Shown: positions 29,802 to 39,812, counted from the stretch's first letter. The stretch is DNA of 64,000 nucleotides from Eutrigla gurnardus (GCA_963514095.1 OY741266.1:32990932-33054931), one strand, 5' to 3'. The notes: generated by a model not told the origin, from the letters alone. Numbers and translations: made by a program.

Positions 29802-30600
29802 GAAATTAGTCATTGGAAACAGACAGTTACATTTTAATTAATTTTTTAAGATGTCATATTTGACTGTGCAGGAAATATCCAAAGGCATTTTATTCTGATA
29901 TATTCCACAGTGAAAAATTCAGCTTTTTTTTCTGGAGAAGATACCTGAGGTCATCTAGAATGCACCTGAAGTGAAATTAGTGATTGGAAACAGACGGTTT
30001 AATTTTAAATAATTTAAGAAAATGTAATATTTTACTGTACAGTATATATCCAAAGGCGTTTTATTGAAAAAATCCACAGCAAACATTTCTGTAAGTTTGT
30101 GAGAAGATACCTGAAGTCATAGAATGCACCTGAAGTGAAATTAGTGATTGGAAACAGATGGTTTAATTTTAAATAATTTTTTAAGAAAATGTAATATTTT
30201 ACTGTACAGTATATATCCAAAGGCGTTTTATTGAAAAAATCCACAGCAAACATTTCTGTAAGTTTGTGAGAAGATACCTGAAGTCAACTAGAATGCACCT
30301 GAAGTGAAATTAGTCACTGGAAACAGACAGTTACATTTTAATACATTTTTTAAGATGTCATATTTGACTGTGCAGGAAATATCCAAAGGCATTTTATTCT
30401 GATATATTCCACAGTGAAAAGTTCAGCTTTTTTTTCTGGAGAAGATACCTGAGGTCATCTAGAATGCACCTGAAGTGAAATTAGTGATTGGAAACAGACG
30501 GTTTAATTTTAAATAATTTTTTAAGAAAATGTAATATTTTACTGTACAGTATATATCCAAAGGCGTTTTATTGAAAAAATCCACAGCAAACATTTCTGTA
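29802..30600 (-). repeat. 165-171-bp tandem repeat, five copies
   Basis: Copies start (GAAATTAGT) at 29802, 29973, 30137, 30306 and 30477. Two sub-types alternate in the order a, b, b, a, b. Type a contains ACATTTTAATTAATTTTTTAAGATG and GATATATTCCACAGTG; type b contains TTTAATTTTAAATAATT and GCAAACATTTCTGTA. The pattern suggests unequal exchange of a two-unit block. Confidence 0.9.
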
Positions 30601-30841
30601 CTCTTACTGTAGTTATCAGTACTCTTACTGCAGTTATCAGTACTCTTACTGCAGTTATCAGTACACTTACTGCAGTTATCAGTACTCTTACAGTAGTTAT
30701 CAGTACTCTTACTGCAGTTATCAGTACTCTTACAGTAGTTATCAGTACTCTTACTGCAGTTATCAGTACTCTTACAGTAGTTATCAGTACACTTACTGCA
30801 GTTATCAGTACTCTTACAGTAGTTATCAGTACTCTTACTGT
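30600..30841 (+). repeat. 21-bp minisatellite, left part
   Basis: About eleven copies of AGTTATCAGTACTCTTACTGC (with CAGTAG and GTACACTT variants). The repeat continues after 39761, so the Gmr1-like element split it. The minus-strand frame with STDNCSK repeats is a composition effect. Confidence 0.95.
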
Positions 30842-31191
30842 TGTGACGACCCCACCACTCCACTAGGGGCCTCTGTGTTCTTTGCTGCTTTGCTCTCCCT
30901 TTGCAGGTTCCAGGTCGTGGGAGGGTCATCTTCTTGATGAGACACCTGGCTGGTGTACTGTCTATATAATGCTCACCCTTCTGCAGATCTGGGCTGGCTC
31001 TTGCTGCTGCAGCCATTGCTTTGTTCTATTTGTTTGCCAGACACTCACACACATGCTTACACTACTGATTACTGACATTTATATATGTTCTGTTGTTTAT
31101 GGTCTTGGTTGGTTGTGAATAAATGTTAAGTTAATTTCACTCGATAGTCTGGTCTCCCATCTTTGCCACAGTCAAGAGCCGGGCTGTGACA
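30842..31191 (+). repeat. Gmr1-like 5' LTR, 350 bp
   Basis: Starts TGTGACGACCCCACC and ends GGGCTGTGACA. It contains TATATAATG near 30961 and AATAAA near 31118, plausible promoter and poly(A) signals. Confidence 0.92.
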
Positions 31192-31733
31192 AGTGGGGGC
31201 TCGTTGGTTTTCTTGTTGACCGGGTTGTATTAGTGTAGTTGGTAAGATCTGCTAGGTGTGACGTCAGTGAGCGGTTGTACCTTGTTAAGTTCAGTGATTG
31301 GTGAATGACTTCACATTCTGTTGACGCGGGAGACTTGGACTAGAGTGGTAAGCAAGGCATTTTTTTTTTGGTTAATTTAAGTGGCTGTAACAGGAGGAAA
31401 TTGTGCTAATGTTTTCTGTGTTTTGTCCTATGTGTGATCACTAGAGTTGCCATTGTTTTGTCCCTGATAGGTGAAGAGCAACTTCCCTTGGAAGATTGCT
31501 GGGGGGTTTTGTAGTGTGGTGTTAAATGTGGCTGGAGCAGTAGTCTCGGGAGCACGTCCCAAGCTGCTGGTGGGGTCGGCATTTACTGCTTGCTCCACCG
31601 GGCTTGCGGGTTTCAGTGCGTAAATACCCACCGCAAAAACGCCTGAAGACTAGGGGGGGGAGTTAGTTAGTTTTGATTAGGCAGTTAGAGGGACAAGACC
31701 ACGGTAAGGTTTTTGTTGTGCTGGAGCTGAGTG
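31192..31733 (+). other. Gmr1-like leader with primer-binding site
   Basis: TGGGGGCTCG at 31194-31203 is complementary to the 3' end of tRNA-Pro, two bases after the LTR. The remaining leader has no coding content. Confidence 0.75.
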
Positions 31734-32600
31734 ATGGCTAGTGTGGAGGATTTTTTGCGGGCTCCATCAGAGGAGTGGTTGGAGCGCTGCTCACGGGAAC
31801 AGTTAGTGAAAATTGCTGAGTATTATGAGTTGGATGTTGGGGATAAAAGAATTAAGGAAAACATTAAGGCAATTGTGAAAGCTAATCTGTTTGAAACAGG
31901 GGTTCTCAGACCCAAGTTGCATGTTGCTGGTGCCGGGCTGGATGTTTCGGATGCGCTTGTTAGTGAAGTTGGTTTGACGTTTGAGCAGAGGAGGGAATTG
32001 CTTCTGCTGGAAACGGAACGGGAGAGAGCGAAAACGGAACGAGAGAAATTTGTTGTGGAGAGGAAGCGACTTGAGTTGGAGGAGCGTAGGCTGAGTTTGG
32101 GTGGATCTGAGACAGGGGTGAGTTTTTCTCCTAGGGTCTCTGGTGTATTTGATGTTGTGGGTAGCTTGCGGTTGGTTCCTCAGTTCTGTGAGCGTGACCC
32201 AGACATTTTTTTTTCACTCTTCGAGCGTGTGGCCGAGGGTAGGGGGTGGTCCGACTCCGATCGCACGTTACTTTTGCAGTGTGTGTTGATGGATAAAGCA
32301 CAGGAAGCGTACTCTGCTCTAACTATAGTTGAGAGTAGAGAATATGCGACAGTTAAAGCTGCAGTGTTGCGCTCATATGAGCTTGTACCTGAGGCATATA
32401 GGCAGAGGTTCCGGACATGGGAGAAGTCGAGTAGGCAGACACATGTTGAGTTTGCGAGAGAGCAGTGTACTCATTTCAGTCGCTGGTGTTCTGCTGTGAA
32501 GGTGGATACTTATGGTGCTCTATGTGATCTAATTGTTTGGAACCATTTAAAAACTCTGTTCCTAGTCATATTGCTGTGTATATCAGTGAGCATAAAGTGA
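31734..32600 (+). CDS. Gmr1-like Gag, N-terminal part
   Basis: From the ATG at 31734 (the frame is open a little upstream), this encodes a capsid-type protein: a short N-terminal helix region, a Glu/Arg-rich segment near residues 95-125 (ETERERAKTEREKFVVERKR) that may form a coiled coil, and a retroviral-type capsid C-terminal region around QFCERDPDIFFSLFERVAE and AQEAYSAL. It ends after a shifted tail of about 20 residues. The intact lineage continues into the zinc knuckle; a one-base deletion near 32538-32545 moves the reading into the next frame (32537-34468). Confidence 0.88.
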   Translation: MASVEDFLRAPSEEWLERCSREQLVKIAEYYELDVGDKRIKENIKAIVKANLFETGVLRPKLHVAGAGLDVSDALVSEVGLTFEQRRELLLLETERERAKTEREKFVVERKRLELEERRLSLGGSETGVSFSPRVSGVFDVVGSLRLVPQFCERDPDIFFSLFERVAEGRGWSDSDRTLLLQCVLMDKAQEAYSALTIVESREYATVKAAVLRSYELVPEAYRQRFRTWEKSSRQTHVEFAREQCTHFSRWCSAVKVDTYGALCDLIVWNHLKTLFLVILLCISVSIK

Positions 32601-34468
32601 AGACTGCCGCAGAAGCTGCCACCCTAGCAGATGAGTATGTGCTCACACACAGGATGGAACATGAGTATAGCGGTAGAGATAGCAGGAGCGATGCCGGGTT
32701 GCTCAGTACTGCAAGTAAGTGGGAGGAAACGCATTATCATGGCCTGAGTAGACCAGGGCGTTCTGTGCAGGGTCGAGTGCCAGTGGACTTAGGGAAGGTG
32801 TGCCACTTCTGCAAAGGCCAGGGGCATTGGAAGGCTGACTGTCCCAAAGCTGGACGTGGGAAGGAAGGAGTACAGGTTAAGTGGGCTGCGTGTGCTACCT
32901 CTGTGCCATATGTCGGGCCTATTTCTTGTCAGCAGGTGGAGGCTGAAGTGAAGGAAGGTTTGAAGGAGTCGTTCTCGGCTTTTCTGTCTGATGGGTGTGT
33001 GTCTTTGGTGGGCAGCGACAGTTCTGTACCTGTAAAAATCCTAAGGGATACTGCTGCTTTTAATTCATATATTGTGAGTTCGGTGTTGCCATTTTCTCAT
33101 CAATCTGATACAGGAGATTATGTCCTCATGAGAGTCATGAGTTTGACAGTCTCACCTGTTCCATTGCACAAATTTGTGTTAAACTGTGGGTTGGTCCAGG
33201 GTGAGGTTGCTATGGCGGTGCGCCCCGCATTGCCTATTGATGGCGTAGATATCATTCTAGGGAATGATCTGGCAGGCAGTTGTGTGTGGGCTAAGAGTTC
33301 ACCACTGCCAATTGTGACTACTTCACCCTTGGTTACAGGAGAGCTGGATGGAGGTGCTCGGGGGTTTCCTGAGGTGTTTACAGCTTGTGCAGTAACACGG
33401 GCCATGTGCCATGCTGAACGGGACCTTGACCAGATTGAAAAGGGTGACAAGGAGACATTCCCGGTGTCCTTTCCTGATCCTCTTTTGTCTGTTTCCTGCA
33501 GTGACCTCATGGCAGAACAGAGAGCAACAGTTGTCACTGTTGCAGATGGAAGGAGCACTGCTAATGGTTATTTTGTGCAGGATGGATTGTTGGTGAGGAA
33601 GTGGATGCCACATGGTGACAATTTTGTTGGTGATCCAGTGTTGCAGGTTGTTGTCCCGACTAAATTTCGCACTGAGGTTCTGAAGGCCGCCCATGATCAC
33701 TGTGGGCACTTGGGAGTGCGTAAAACATATGTATATATTTTGCGTTACTTTTTCTGGCCTCGTTTGAAGAGTGATGTGTCCAGCTACATCAGAACATGTT
33801 CTACATGTCAGCTAACTGGGAAACCAAATCAGGGAATTAAGCCAGATCCACTGTACCCTATTCCAGCTATTGCACAACCATTTGAGCATCTGATTGTAGA
33901 CTGTGTGGGCCCTTTACCTTGTTCTAAATCAGGTAGTAAATACTTACTGACCGTCATGTGTCGGAGTACAAGGTACCCGGCTGCCTATCCATTGCGTAGC
34001 ATTACTGCTAAGTCGGTGGTAAAGGTGTTCACGCAGTTCATCTCCATTTTCGGTATACCAAAAGTAATTCAGAGTGATCAGGGCTCAAATTTTTCTTCTC
34101 GACTGTTTGCTCAAGTGCTAAAGCAGTTAAGGGTTAAACATAACCAGGCTTCCGCATATCATCCTCAGAGTCAAGGGGCCCTGGAAAGATTTCACCAGAC
34201 TTTGAAGTCTCTGTTGCGTGGGTATTGCGTTGAGATGAACCAGGACTGGGAAGAGGGGCTTCCATGGTTGCTGCTAGCCGCCAGGGAGGTGGAGCAAGAG
34301 AGCACGGGTTTCAGCCCCAACAAACTTGTTTTCGGGCACACGGTGCGTGGGCACACGGTGCGTGGGCCGTTGACTTTGGTGCATGATCCTGTTGCAAAAC
34401 AAGAACCGCCTGTAAATTTGATTGATTACATTAATGGTTTTCGACATCGGTTGTATGCAGCAGGCTAA
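32537..34468 (+). CDS. Gmr1-like Gag end, protease and integrase
   Basis: A CCHC knuckle (CHFCKGQGHWKADC near residue 87) is followed by a protease-like region (VKILRDTAAFNSYI near 167, where the catalytic Asp-Thr/Ser-Gly has become Asp-Thr-Ala, so probably inactive). Then comes an integrase: HH residues in HDHCGHLGV near 389 and CSTCQ near 427, catalytic Asp in LIVDCVGP near 453, Asp in IQSDQGSN near 514, and Glu in ALERFHQ near 552. A small in-frame duplication (GHTVRGHTVRG) occurs near 617. The frame ends at 34468 because of a one-base shift; the integrase C-terminal part continues in the next frame. Position upstream of the reverse transcriptase is the diagnostic Gmr1 trait. Confidence 0.92.
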   Translation: MEPFKNSVPSHIAVYISEHKVKTAAEAATLADEYVLTHRMEHEYSGRDSRSDAGLLSTASKWEETHYHGLSRPGRSVQGRVPVDLGKVCHFCKGQGHWKADCPKAGRGKEGVQVKWAACATSVPYVGPISCQQVEAEVKEGLKESFSAFLSDGCVSLVGSDSSVPVKILRDTAAFNSYIVSSVLPFSHQSDTGDYVLMRVMSLTVSPVPLHKFVLNCGLVQGEVAMAVRPALPIDGVDIILGNDLAGSCVWAKSSPLPIVTTSPLVTGELDGGARGFPEVFTACAVTRAMCHAERDLDQIEKGDKETFPVSFPDPLLSVSCSDLMAEQRATVVTVADGRSTANGYFVQDGLLVRKWMPHGDNFVGDPVLQVVVPTKFRTEVLKAAHDHCGHLGVRKTYVYILRYFFWPRLKSDVSSYIRTCSTCQLTGKPNQGIKPDPLYPIPAIAQPFEHLIVDCVGPLPCSKSGSKYLLTVMCRSTRYPAAYPLRSITAKSVVKVFTQFISIFGIPKVIQSDQGSNFSSRLFAQVLKQLRVKHNQASAYHPQSQGALERFHQTLKSLLRGYCVEMNQDWEEGLPWLLLAAREVEQESTGFSPNKLVFGHTVRGHTVRGPLTLVHDPVAKQEPPVNLIDYINGFRHRLYAAG

Positions 34469-35351
34469 AGAATTGGCTAAGGAAAAGTTGGCCTCTGCAC
34501 AGGTAAAAATGAAGCGTCTGTATGACCGGAAAGCTGGGCAGCATCAGTTCAGTCCTGGTGATCGCGTGTTAGCTTTGTTGCCTATGGTGACTTCTCCATT
34601 TCAAGCAAAATTCACTGGTCCTTTCACAGTGTTGTGGCAGGTTTCAGAGCAGAACTACTTGTTGTCAACACCTGAACGTAGGAAATCGACTCAACTCTGC
34701 CATGTTAATCTGTTGAAACCCTATTTTGAGCGTGCGCCACCGGTTTCTGATTCTAGTGGCAAGGAGCAGGACCGGTCGGTTAGGTCAGTTTCGGTGGCAG
34801 CCACAGTGGAAAGCGGTTCTCCACAGCATTCGGTTGTGCAGGAGGACGACGGTGTGACCCCACCGGATGAGAGTTTGCTGCGAGGCCGGTTAAAAAACTC
34901 TGAGACGCTGCGTAACCTAGACACTTTGCTTGGTCAGCTGTCAGTTGAGAGGCGTGCTGAGTTGTCTACGCTAATTGCCAGCTATCATGGGCTGTTTGGT
35001 GATACACCGAGCCAAACGCATTTGATTGAACATGACATTGTTGTAGGTGATGCACAGCCTATCCGCCAGCGTTTTTATCGGGTGTCTGAGGGAAAACGTA
35101 AGGTGATGGAATCAGAAATAAAGTACATGCTTGAGAATGGTATTGCAGAGCCCTCGTCGTCTAGTTGGGCATCCCCTTGCTTGTTGGTGGATAAGTCTGA
35201 TAAGAGTCCTCGGTTTTGTACAGACTATCGGAAGGTAAACGGAGTTACCAAGCCTGATGCATATCCACTGCCGCGCATGGAAGATTGTGTGGATCAGGTT
35301 GGTTCAGCACAGTATGTCAGCAAATTTGATTTGCTGAAGGGTTACTGGTAA
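34422..35351 (+). CDS. Gmr1-like integrase C-terminus and start of reverse transcriptase
   Basis: Three hundred and nine residues. The first third has the GPY/F-type module (RLYDRKAGQHQFSPGDRV, then KFTGPFTVLWQV and HVNLLKPYF) that follows integrase in gypsy elements. A linker follows, and then the reverse transcriptase start: QPIRQRFYRVSEGKRKVME, WASPCLLVDKSD, FCTDYRKVN, and KFDLLKGYW at the end. The stop TAA at 35349-35351 replaces the usual Gln codon in the block, a single C-to-T change. About 70 bp further on the polymerase is broken by an inserted DNA element. Confidence 0.9.
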   Translation: MITLMVFDIGCMQQAKELAKEKLASAQVKMKRLYDRKAGQHQFSPGDRVLALLPMVTSPFQAKFTGPFTVLWQVSEQNYLLSTPERRKSTQLCHVNLLKPYFERAPPVSDSSGKEQDRSVRSVSVAATVESGSPQHSVVQEDDGVTPPDESLLRGRLKNSETLRNLDTLLGQLSVERRAELSTLIASYHGLFGDTPSQTHLIEHDIVVGDAQPIRQRFYRVSEGKRKVMESEIKYMLENGIAEPSSSSWASPCLLVDKSDKSPRFCTDYRKVNGVTKPDAYPLPRMEDCVDQVGSAQYVSKFDLLKGYW

Positions 35352-36037
35352 GTACCGCTGTCAAAACGAGCAAAGGAGATTTCTGCTTTTATCACACCCT
35401 TTGGCTTGTTTTCCTACAACGTGATCAGGGTTTCCCGCAGCGCTTTCCTGTTAAGGCGGCCGCCTTAACAACAAAGGGCTGCCGCCTAAACTAACGTCTT
35501 AAAAAAAAAAGAAAAAAAAAATCCATATACTAGCATTATTCGCCGCAGTGTTTCCCCTACCATTGTACAGGCCGGGCAGGGCCTCCAGGCATAGGCGTAA
35601 TTTATGGGGGGGATGGGTGGGTTGCAACCCACCCAATAATCCAAACCAGCCACCACAACCCACCCAATTTGATATCATAATTATTGATATTGAATGTTAA
35701 GCATTATAATCACAACAGTGTGGTAGATTTTCTCAATTTACCAGTAAAAAATAGTGACGTTTGTCTGTGCCCCCTCCCGCTCTGAGATTTGGTTTCGCCC
35801 ACCTTGCCGGACCTGCGCTTCTCTACTGTCTCTCCGGTCTCTCCCGGTCTCTCCCCGCATCAGCGGTGGTATGAAGAAAGCACGCGAAAAAAAGCAAAAG
35901 AATAAAAGTATCTTCCCAACAGGAGGTAGCTACTGCTAGGGCTCCAGTGCCACCTCTCACGAGTCAAATCATGTTACTGAACAAAAGTTAGTTTGTCCCC
36001 CCCCCCCCCAGCCGGCGAGTTCGACAGTGCGTGTGCG

Positions 36038-36361
36038 TATAGCCCCGTTCACATACGCCACTACTCGCCACTCGCTTTCTCGCTGAATTCTACTCGCTGG
36101 CAAAAAAAAATTCACTGCCGCCGGCGACTTCAAACGGCAACTATCTGTGGAACTCTCTGTTGACGTCAACTGTCGATCATCTCTATTCTACATTGTGATT
36201 GGTACTCGCTTCACTCACATCGCAGAAAGTTAAAATAATTTGATCTCTGATCGACCACATCGCATCGCCTGTCCTGACCACATTCCACTAGAACACATTC
36301 ACATTCATTGACAGTTGTCTCTCAGAGATGGGCGAGTGGCGACGTATGTGAACGAGGCTTT
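36038..36361. mobile_element. small MITE, third level of nesting
   Basis: The ends ATAGCCCCGTTCACATACG and CGTATGTGAACGAGGCTTTA are inverted copies with few changes, about 320 bp apart. The target duplication is ambiguous (TA or TTTA/TATA). Terminus and size suit a PIF/Harbinger-type MITE, but this is by resemblance only. Confidence 0.7.
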
Positions 36362-36407
36362 AGTCAAAACCAAAACACCAAGGAAGGCTGAGGCATAGTC
36401 ACCCACT

Positions 36408-36409
36408 TA

Positions 36410-36452
<43 letters not shown>
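36408..36452. repeat. (ATT)n microsatellite
   Basis: About fourteen ATT triplets inside the 1205-bp hAT element. Confidence 0.95.
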
Positions 36453-37140
36453 ATAATAATAAACAAATTGTGTTTTAGTCATTTTTGTTTTCATCTTTTC
36501 TTGAATGCTTAAACTCATCAACCCCATTTAGTATGTCAACATTTGTATCAGTACCAGCAGTTTGTAAGAAATCGGTCAGTAATTGATATGTCATATTTTG
36601 TTTCTCAGAATTCACCAAATTGATGCATTAAAATGAAATTATTTAAAATTTTCTCCCGGGGGGGCATGCCCCCGGACCCCCCTACAGGATCGCAATCCCC
36701 CCACCATAGTCTCCAAAGATATATATATATATACACCTGCTTCACAGGCGGAAATCTCAACCCCCCCAATGTTCAACTCAAAGTTACGCCCTTGCCTCCA
36801 GGCCAAAAAGAAATGAATATATGCCAAAAATAAGCCACCTATCAATTCATTCATAAATCAATAATCATTTACATGGGGGGGAGACACCCCCTGTGGGGGG
36901 AGGATTGTTTTTGATAAGCTGTGGAACTCTGAGTTAACCTATTTCTACCTGAATTTCTATGAACTATTAAGCTGTTGAGTAAACCCATAACTTATATTTT
37001 ACTTCATAAAATAAGACATGCACTCATATGTCGTTGTAGTGTTTTACAGTATCTGTAGCTATTAATGTGATGCTCATCATCCCCCCCCCCCCCCCTGACA
37101 GACACCACCTTAACTAACACATTTTCTGGGGGAAACACTG

Positions 37141-38040
37141 GTGATGAGCTTTGGACTGCGGTATGCACCTGCAACATTCCAGCGGTTAATGAATATTGTT
37201 GTGTCTGGGTTTGAAGGATGTGCCGTTTACTTGGATGACGTTGTGGTTTATAGCAATACCTGGGAGGAGCATTTGGTTCGCATCAGGACGTTGTTTGAAC
37301 GTCTGAGTGAAGCGCGTCTTACTGTAAATTTGGCAAAGTGTGAGTTTGCTAAGGCTACTGTCACCTACCTTGGTAAAGTAGTGGGTCAGGGGCAAGTGCG
37401 GCCAGTGCAAGCAAAAGTCTCTGCTATAGCAAAGTATCCTGTGCCAGCCAATAAAAAGGAACTGCAACGTTTTCTTGGTCTGGTGGGCTATTACCGCAGT
37501 TTCTGCAAAAGCTTCTCAACTGTGGCAGCCCCTTTAACAGATTTGTTAAAGGGAAAAGCGAAATACGTCTGGTCGTTGGCCTGTCAGCAAGCTTTTGAGA
37601 ACATTAAAAATGTTCTGTCCTCTCCTCCCATTCTAGCTGCTCCGCAAATGGATAATCCTTTTATTCTACATGTAGATGCGAGCGACGTGGGGGTAGGTGC
37701 TGTCTTGTCCCAAAATGATGATGGTGGAGTTGAACGACCGGTGACTTTCTACTCCAAGAAATGTAATTCCTTTCAGAGGAACTATTCTGTCATCGAGAAG
37801 GAAACGCTAGCACTCATCTGGGCGTTACAGCATTTTGAAGTCTACATTGATTCTGGTAGCATCCCCTTGGTGGTTTATACAGATCTCAATCCTATCACCT
37901 TTTTGCAGTCTCTACATTGCCCAAACCGTAGATTGATGAGATGGGTTTTGTTCCTGCAGCCTTATTGTTTGGACATCCGTCACATAAAAGGCTCTAGTAA
38001 TGTTGTGGCGGATGCTTTGTTGAGAACACCTCGCTCTTAG
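37141..38040 (+). CDS. Gmr1-like reverse transcriptase end and RNase H
   Basis: Second part of the polymerase, cut off by the 1715-bp element. It starts MSFGLRYAPATFQRLMN, has the catalytic box VYLDDVVVYS near residue 30, the connection domain (FLGLVGYYRSFCKSFS), and RNase H with LHVDASDVGVGAVLSQ near 178 and IEKETLALIWAL near 219. It ends KGSSNVVADALLRTPR, the usual end of gypsy RNase H, and then TAG. No integrase follows, which confirms the unusual gene order. Confidence 0.93.
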   Translation: MMSFGLRYAPATFQRLMNIVVSGFEGCAVYLDDVVVYSNTWEEHLVRIRTLFERLSEARLTVNLAKCEFAKATVTYLGKVVGQGQVRPVQAKVSAIAKYPVPANKKELQRFLGLVGYYRSFCKSFSTVAAPLTDLLKGKAKYVWSLACQQAFENIKNVLSSPPILAAPQMDNPFILHVDASDVGVGAVLSQNDDGGVERPVTFYSKKCNSFQRNYSVIEKETLALIWALQHFEVYIDSGSIPLVVYTDLNPITFLQSLHCPNRRLMRWVLFLQPYCLDIRHIKGSSNVVADALLRTPRS

Positions 38041-38398
38041 ATTCACTTGTAATGTTACATTTTCCTGGTTTCATGTCTCTTTGCTGTACTCTTAAACTGC
38101 TTCTCCAGGCGCCGGAGTTGCTGGCTCACAGTGGGGTCTGCTTGGTGGCCAGGTATGTTCTTCTGAGCGGGTCAGTATTATACCAACGGTTGAGCTGGAT
38201 TATTTGAGGGTGGTTTTGTATGTCCTTGGTAGGATTCCTTGTAAATATTTGGTTAAAAACGAGGGCTATACTTCTATAACAAAAAAAAGGTAGTGCATTT
38301 ATTCCCTTTAGTGGTTATGAGTAGATCGTTTAGTGACATTTTGTGTAGTTGTGGCTGGCCGGCATTCCTGGGGGGAATCCCCTTTTTAAGGGGGAGGG
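38041..38398 (+). other. Gmr1-like 3' untranslated region with polypurine tract
   Basis: Non-coding. It ends in TTTTAAGGGGGAGGG immediately before the 3' LTR, the expected primer site for plus-strand synthesis. Confidence 0.8.
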
Positions 38399-38612
38399 TG
38401 TGACGACCCCACCACTCCACTAGGGGCCTCTGTGTTCTTTGCTGCTTTGCTCTCCCTTTGCAGGTTCCAGGTCGTGGGAGGGTCATGTTCTTGATGAGAC
38501 ACCTGGCTGGTGTGCTGTCTATATAATGCTAACCCTTCTGCAGATCTGGGCTGGCTCTTGCTGCTGCAGCCATTGCTTTGTTCTATTTGTTTGCCACACA
38601 CTCACACACATG

Positions 38613-39327
38613 CAGGGCCGGTTTTTGCTATGGACAATGTGGGCGACCGCCCAGGGCACAATCTATGTAAGGGCGCACGAGCGAGCGCCCTCCAAAAAAA
38701 ATAAATAAATAAATAAAAAATAAATTAAAAAACTGTCGCCATATCTCTATACTACCGCCGCTCATTTCCATGTCAAAGTTGGTGGAGTGGGCGCTTGGGC
38801 GCCCTCACGTCAACTTGCTGCTGAGAGTCAGAGTCAGTGTGTGTGTCAGAAGAGGCAAGAGGGAGGGGGGCGGCGGGGGATCAACTTGCGACTGCAGAGG
38901 TCGGCAAGACGGAGGGGGGCGGGCCCGGCATGAGCGCCCGCACAAAAAAAAAGGTGTGTCTGCTGATGCTGAGAGAGACTGGTTCACAGCCGCGGAAGCG
39001 CCGCGAATAGTCGCGGCCGCCCCGCGCCGTGAAGCGATCGTTTCGGCATCTGCTCTATTTTTTTGCGCGTGTCGCGAGTGATCGTGTCAATTCTGGCAGG
39101 AAATCACACAAAGAAACACGAGACAATCCGGTCAATTTTCAAAATAAAATACCGCAATTGACAAATGCGATATTTGTGTATCTAAACTCGCACTGGGAAA
39201 CAGGAAGAGAAAATACATTTAATAAATGTGAAGAGTAGATAAACAAATATATGTATTTCAACTGTATATCTACACTGTCTACTACCATACACACTCTCTC
39301 TGTCTGTCTGTCTGTGTGTGTGTGTGT

Positions 39328-39364
<37 letters not shown>

Positions 39365-39617
39365 CGAATAGAAGAAGTGTACAAACTTTTTGGTTACAGA
39401 AACATGGCATATTTATTTTATGAGGTTATGATAAAAGAAATAGCTCTGAATGAACAACAGATGAGCAGAAGCGCTTGTCGACCGTCGCAGAGAATTACCG
39501 TCTGGTCTGAACAGGGGGGCAGGGGGTCCATTTGTGTGTGTGTGTGTATGTGGGGGGCGGGGGCGGCGCTGGAGGTGAGGTTCGCCCAGGGCGTCATGAA
39601 ACCTAGGAACGCCACTG
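38613..39617. mobile_element. 1005-bp hAT-type element in the 3' LTR
   Basis: Starts CAGGGCCGG and ends GCCACTG, with the 8-bp duplication CACACATG at 38605-38612 and 39618-39625. It contains poly(A)-rich and (TAAA)n patches and the TG/TC microsatellite. Its ends resemble the fish hAT terminus CAGTGGCGTTCC. No transposase. Confidence 0.9.
39297..39361. repeat. (TCTG)n(TG)n(TC)n compound microsatellite
   Basis: TCTGTCTGTCTG, then about eight TG, then about fifteen TC dinucleotides, inside the 1005-bp hAT element. Confidence 0.95.
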
Positions 39618-39761
39618 CACACATGCTTACACTACTGATTACTGACATTTATATATGTTCTGTTGTTTATGGTCTTGGTTGGTTGTGAATAAATGTTAAG
39701 TTAATTTCACTCGATAGTCTGGTCTCCCATCTTTGCCACAGTCAAGAGCCGGGCTGTGACA

Positions 39762-39812
39762 CTGTAGTTATCAGTACTCTTACTGCAGTTATCAGTACTC
39801 TTACAGTAGTTA
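39762..39812 (+). repeat. 21-bp minisatellite, right part
   Basis: Two to three more copies of AGTTATCAGTACTCTTACTGC directly after the Gmr1-like element, continuing the left part at 30600-30841. A further copy and a half lie at about 39913-39945 beyond the SINE/LINE-tail insertion. Confidence 0.92.

Larger units (their letters stand above)
35590..36794. mobile_element. 1205-bp hAT-type element nested in the previous one
   Basis: Starts CATAGGCGTAATTT and ends AGTTACGCCCTTG. It is flanked by the perfect 8-bp duplication CCTCCAGG at 35582-35589 and 36795-36802. It contains an ATT microsatellite at about 36408-36450, a G/C run, and the smaller MITE below. No transposase frame. Confidence 0.92.
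35426..37140. mobile_element. 1715-bp DNA element inserted in the reverse transcriptase
   Basis: Starts CAGGGTTTCCCGCAG and ends GGGGGAAACACTG, an imperfect inverted pair (CAGxGTTTCCC). The flanking bases are GTGAT at 35421-35425 and 37141-37145, a 5-bp direct duplication, and taking one copy out rejoins the polymerase frame in phase. Superfamily is uncertain: the CAG ends look hAT-like, but hAT duplications are normally 8 bp. The element itself is the host of a second insertion. Confidence 0.88.
30842..39761 (+). mobile_element. Gmr1-like Ty3/gypsy LTR retrotransposon with integrase before reverse transcriptase
   Basis: LTRs at 30842-31191 and 38399-39761 (the latter split by an insertion) bound gag, CCHC, protease, integrase, reverse transcriptase and RNase H on the plus strand, in that order. 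Integrase upstream of reverse transcriptase is known for the Gmr1 lineage first described in Atlantic cod; other gypsy elements have it last. The primer-binding site TGGGGGCTCG at 31194 fits tRNA-Pro. A target duplication of 4-5 bp ((A)CTGT) flanks it within the 21-bp repeat. Frameshifts, a stop and three separate insertions make it defective. Confidence 0.93.
38399..39761 (+). repeat. Gmr1-like 3' LTR, split by a hAT element
   Basis: Starts TGTGACGACCCCACC and ends GGGCTGTGACA like its partner. Outside the insertion the two copies differ at only a few sites (for example ATCTTC/ATGTTC, GTACTG/GTGCTG, CTCACC/CTAACC). The LTR reads continuously once 38613-39617 and one duplication copy are ignored. 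Confidence 0.93.

Noticed and set aside
30459..31016. STDNCSK-repeat protein on the minus strand
   Set aside because: It is the 21-bp minisatellite read through into the LTR of the Gmr1-like element, and the unit length of 21 keeps the frame open.
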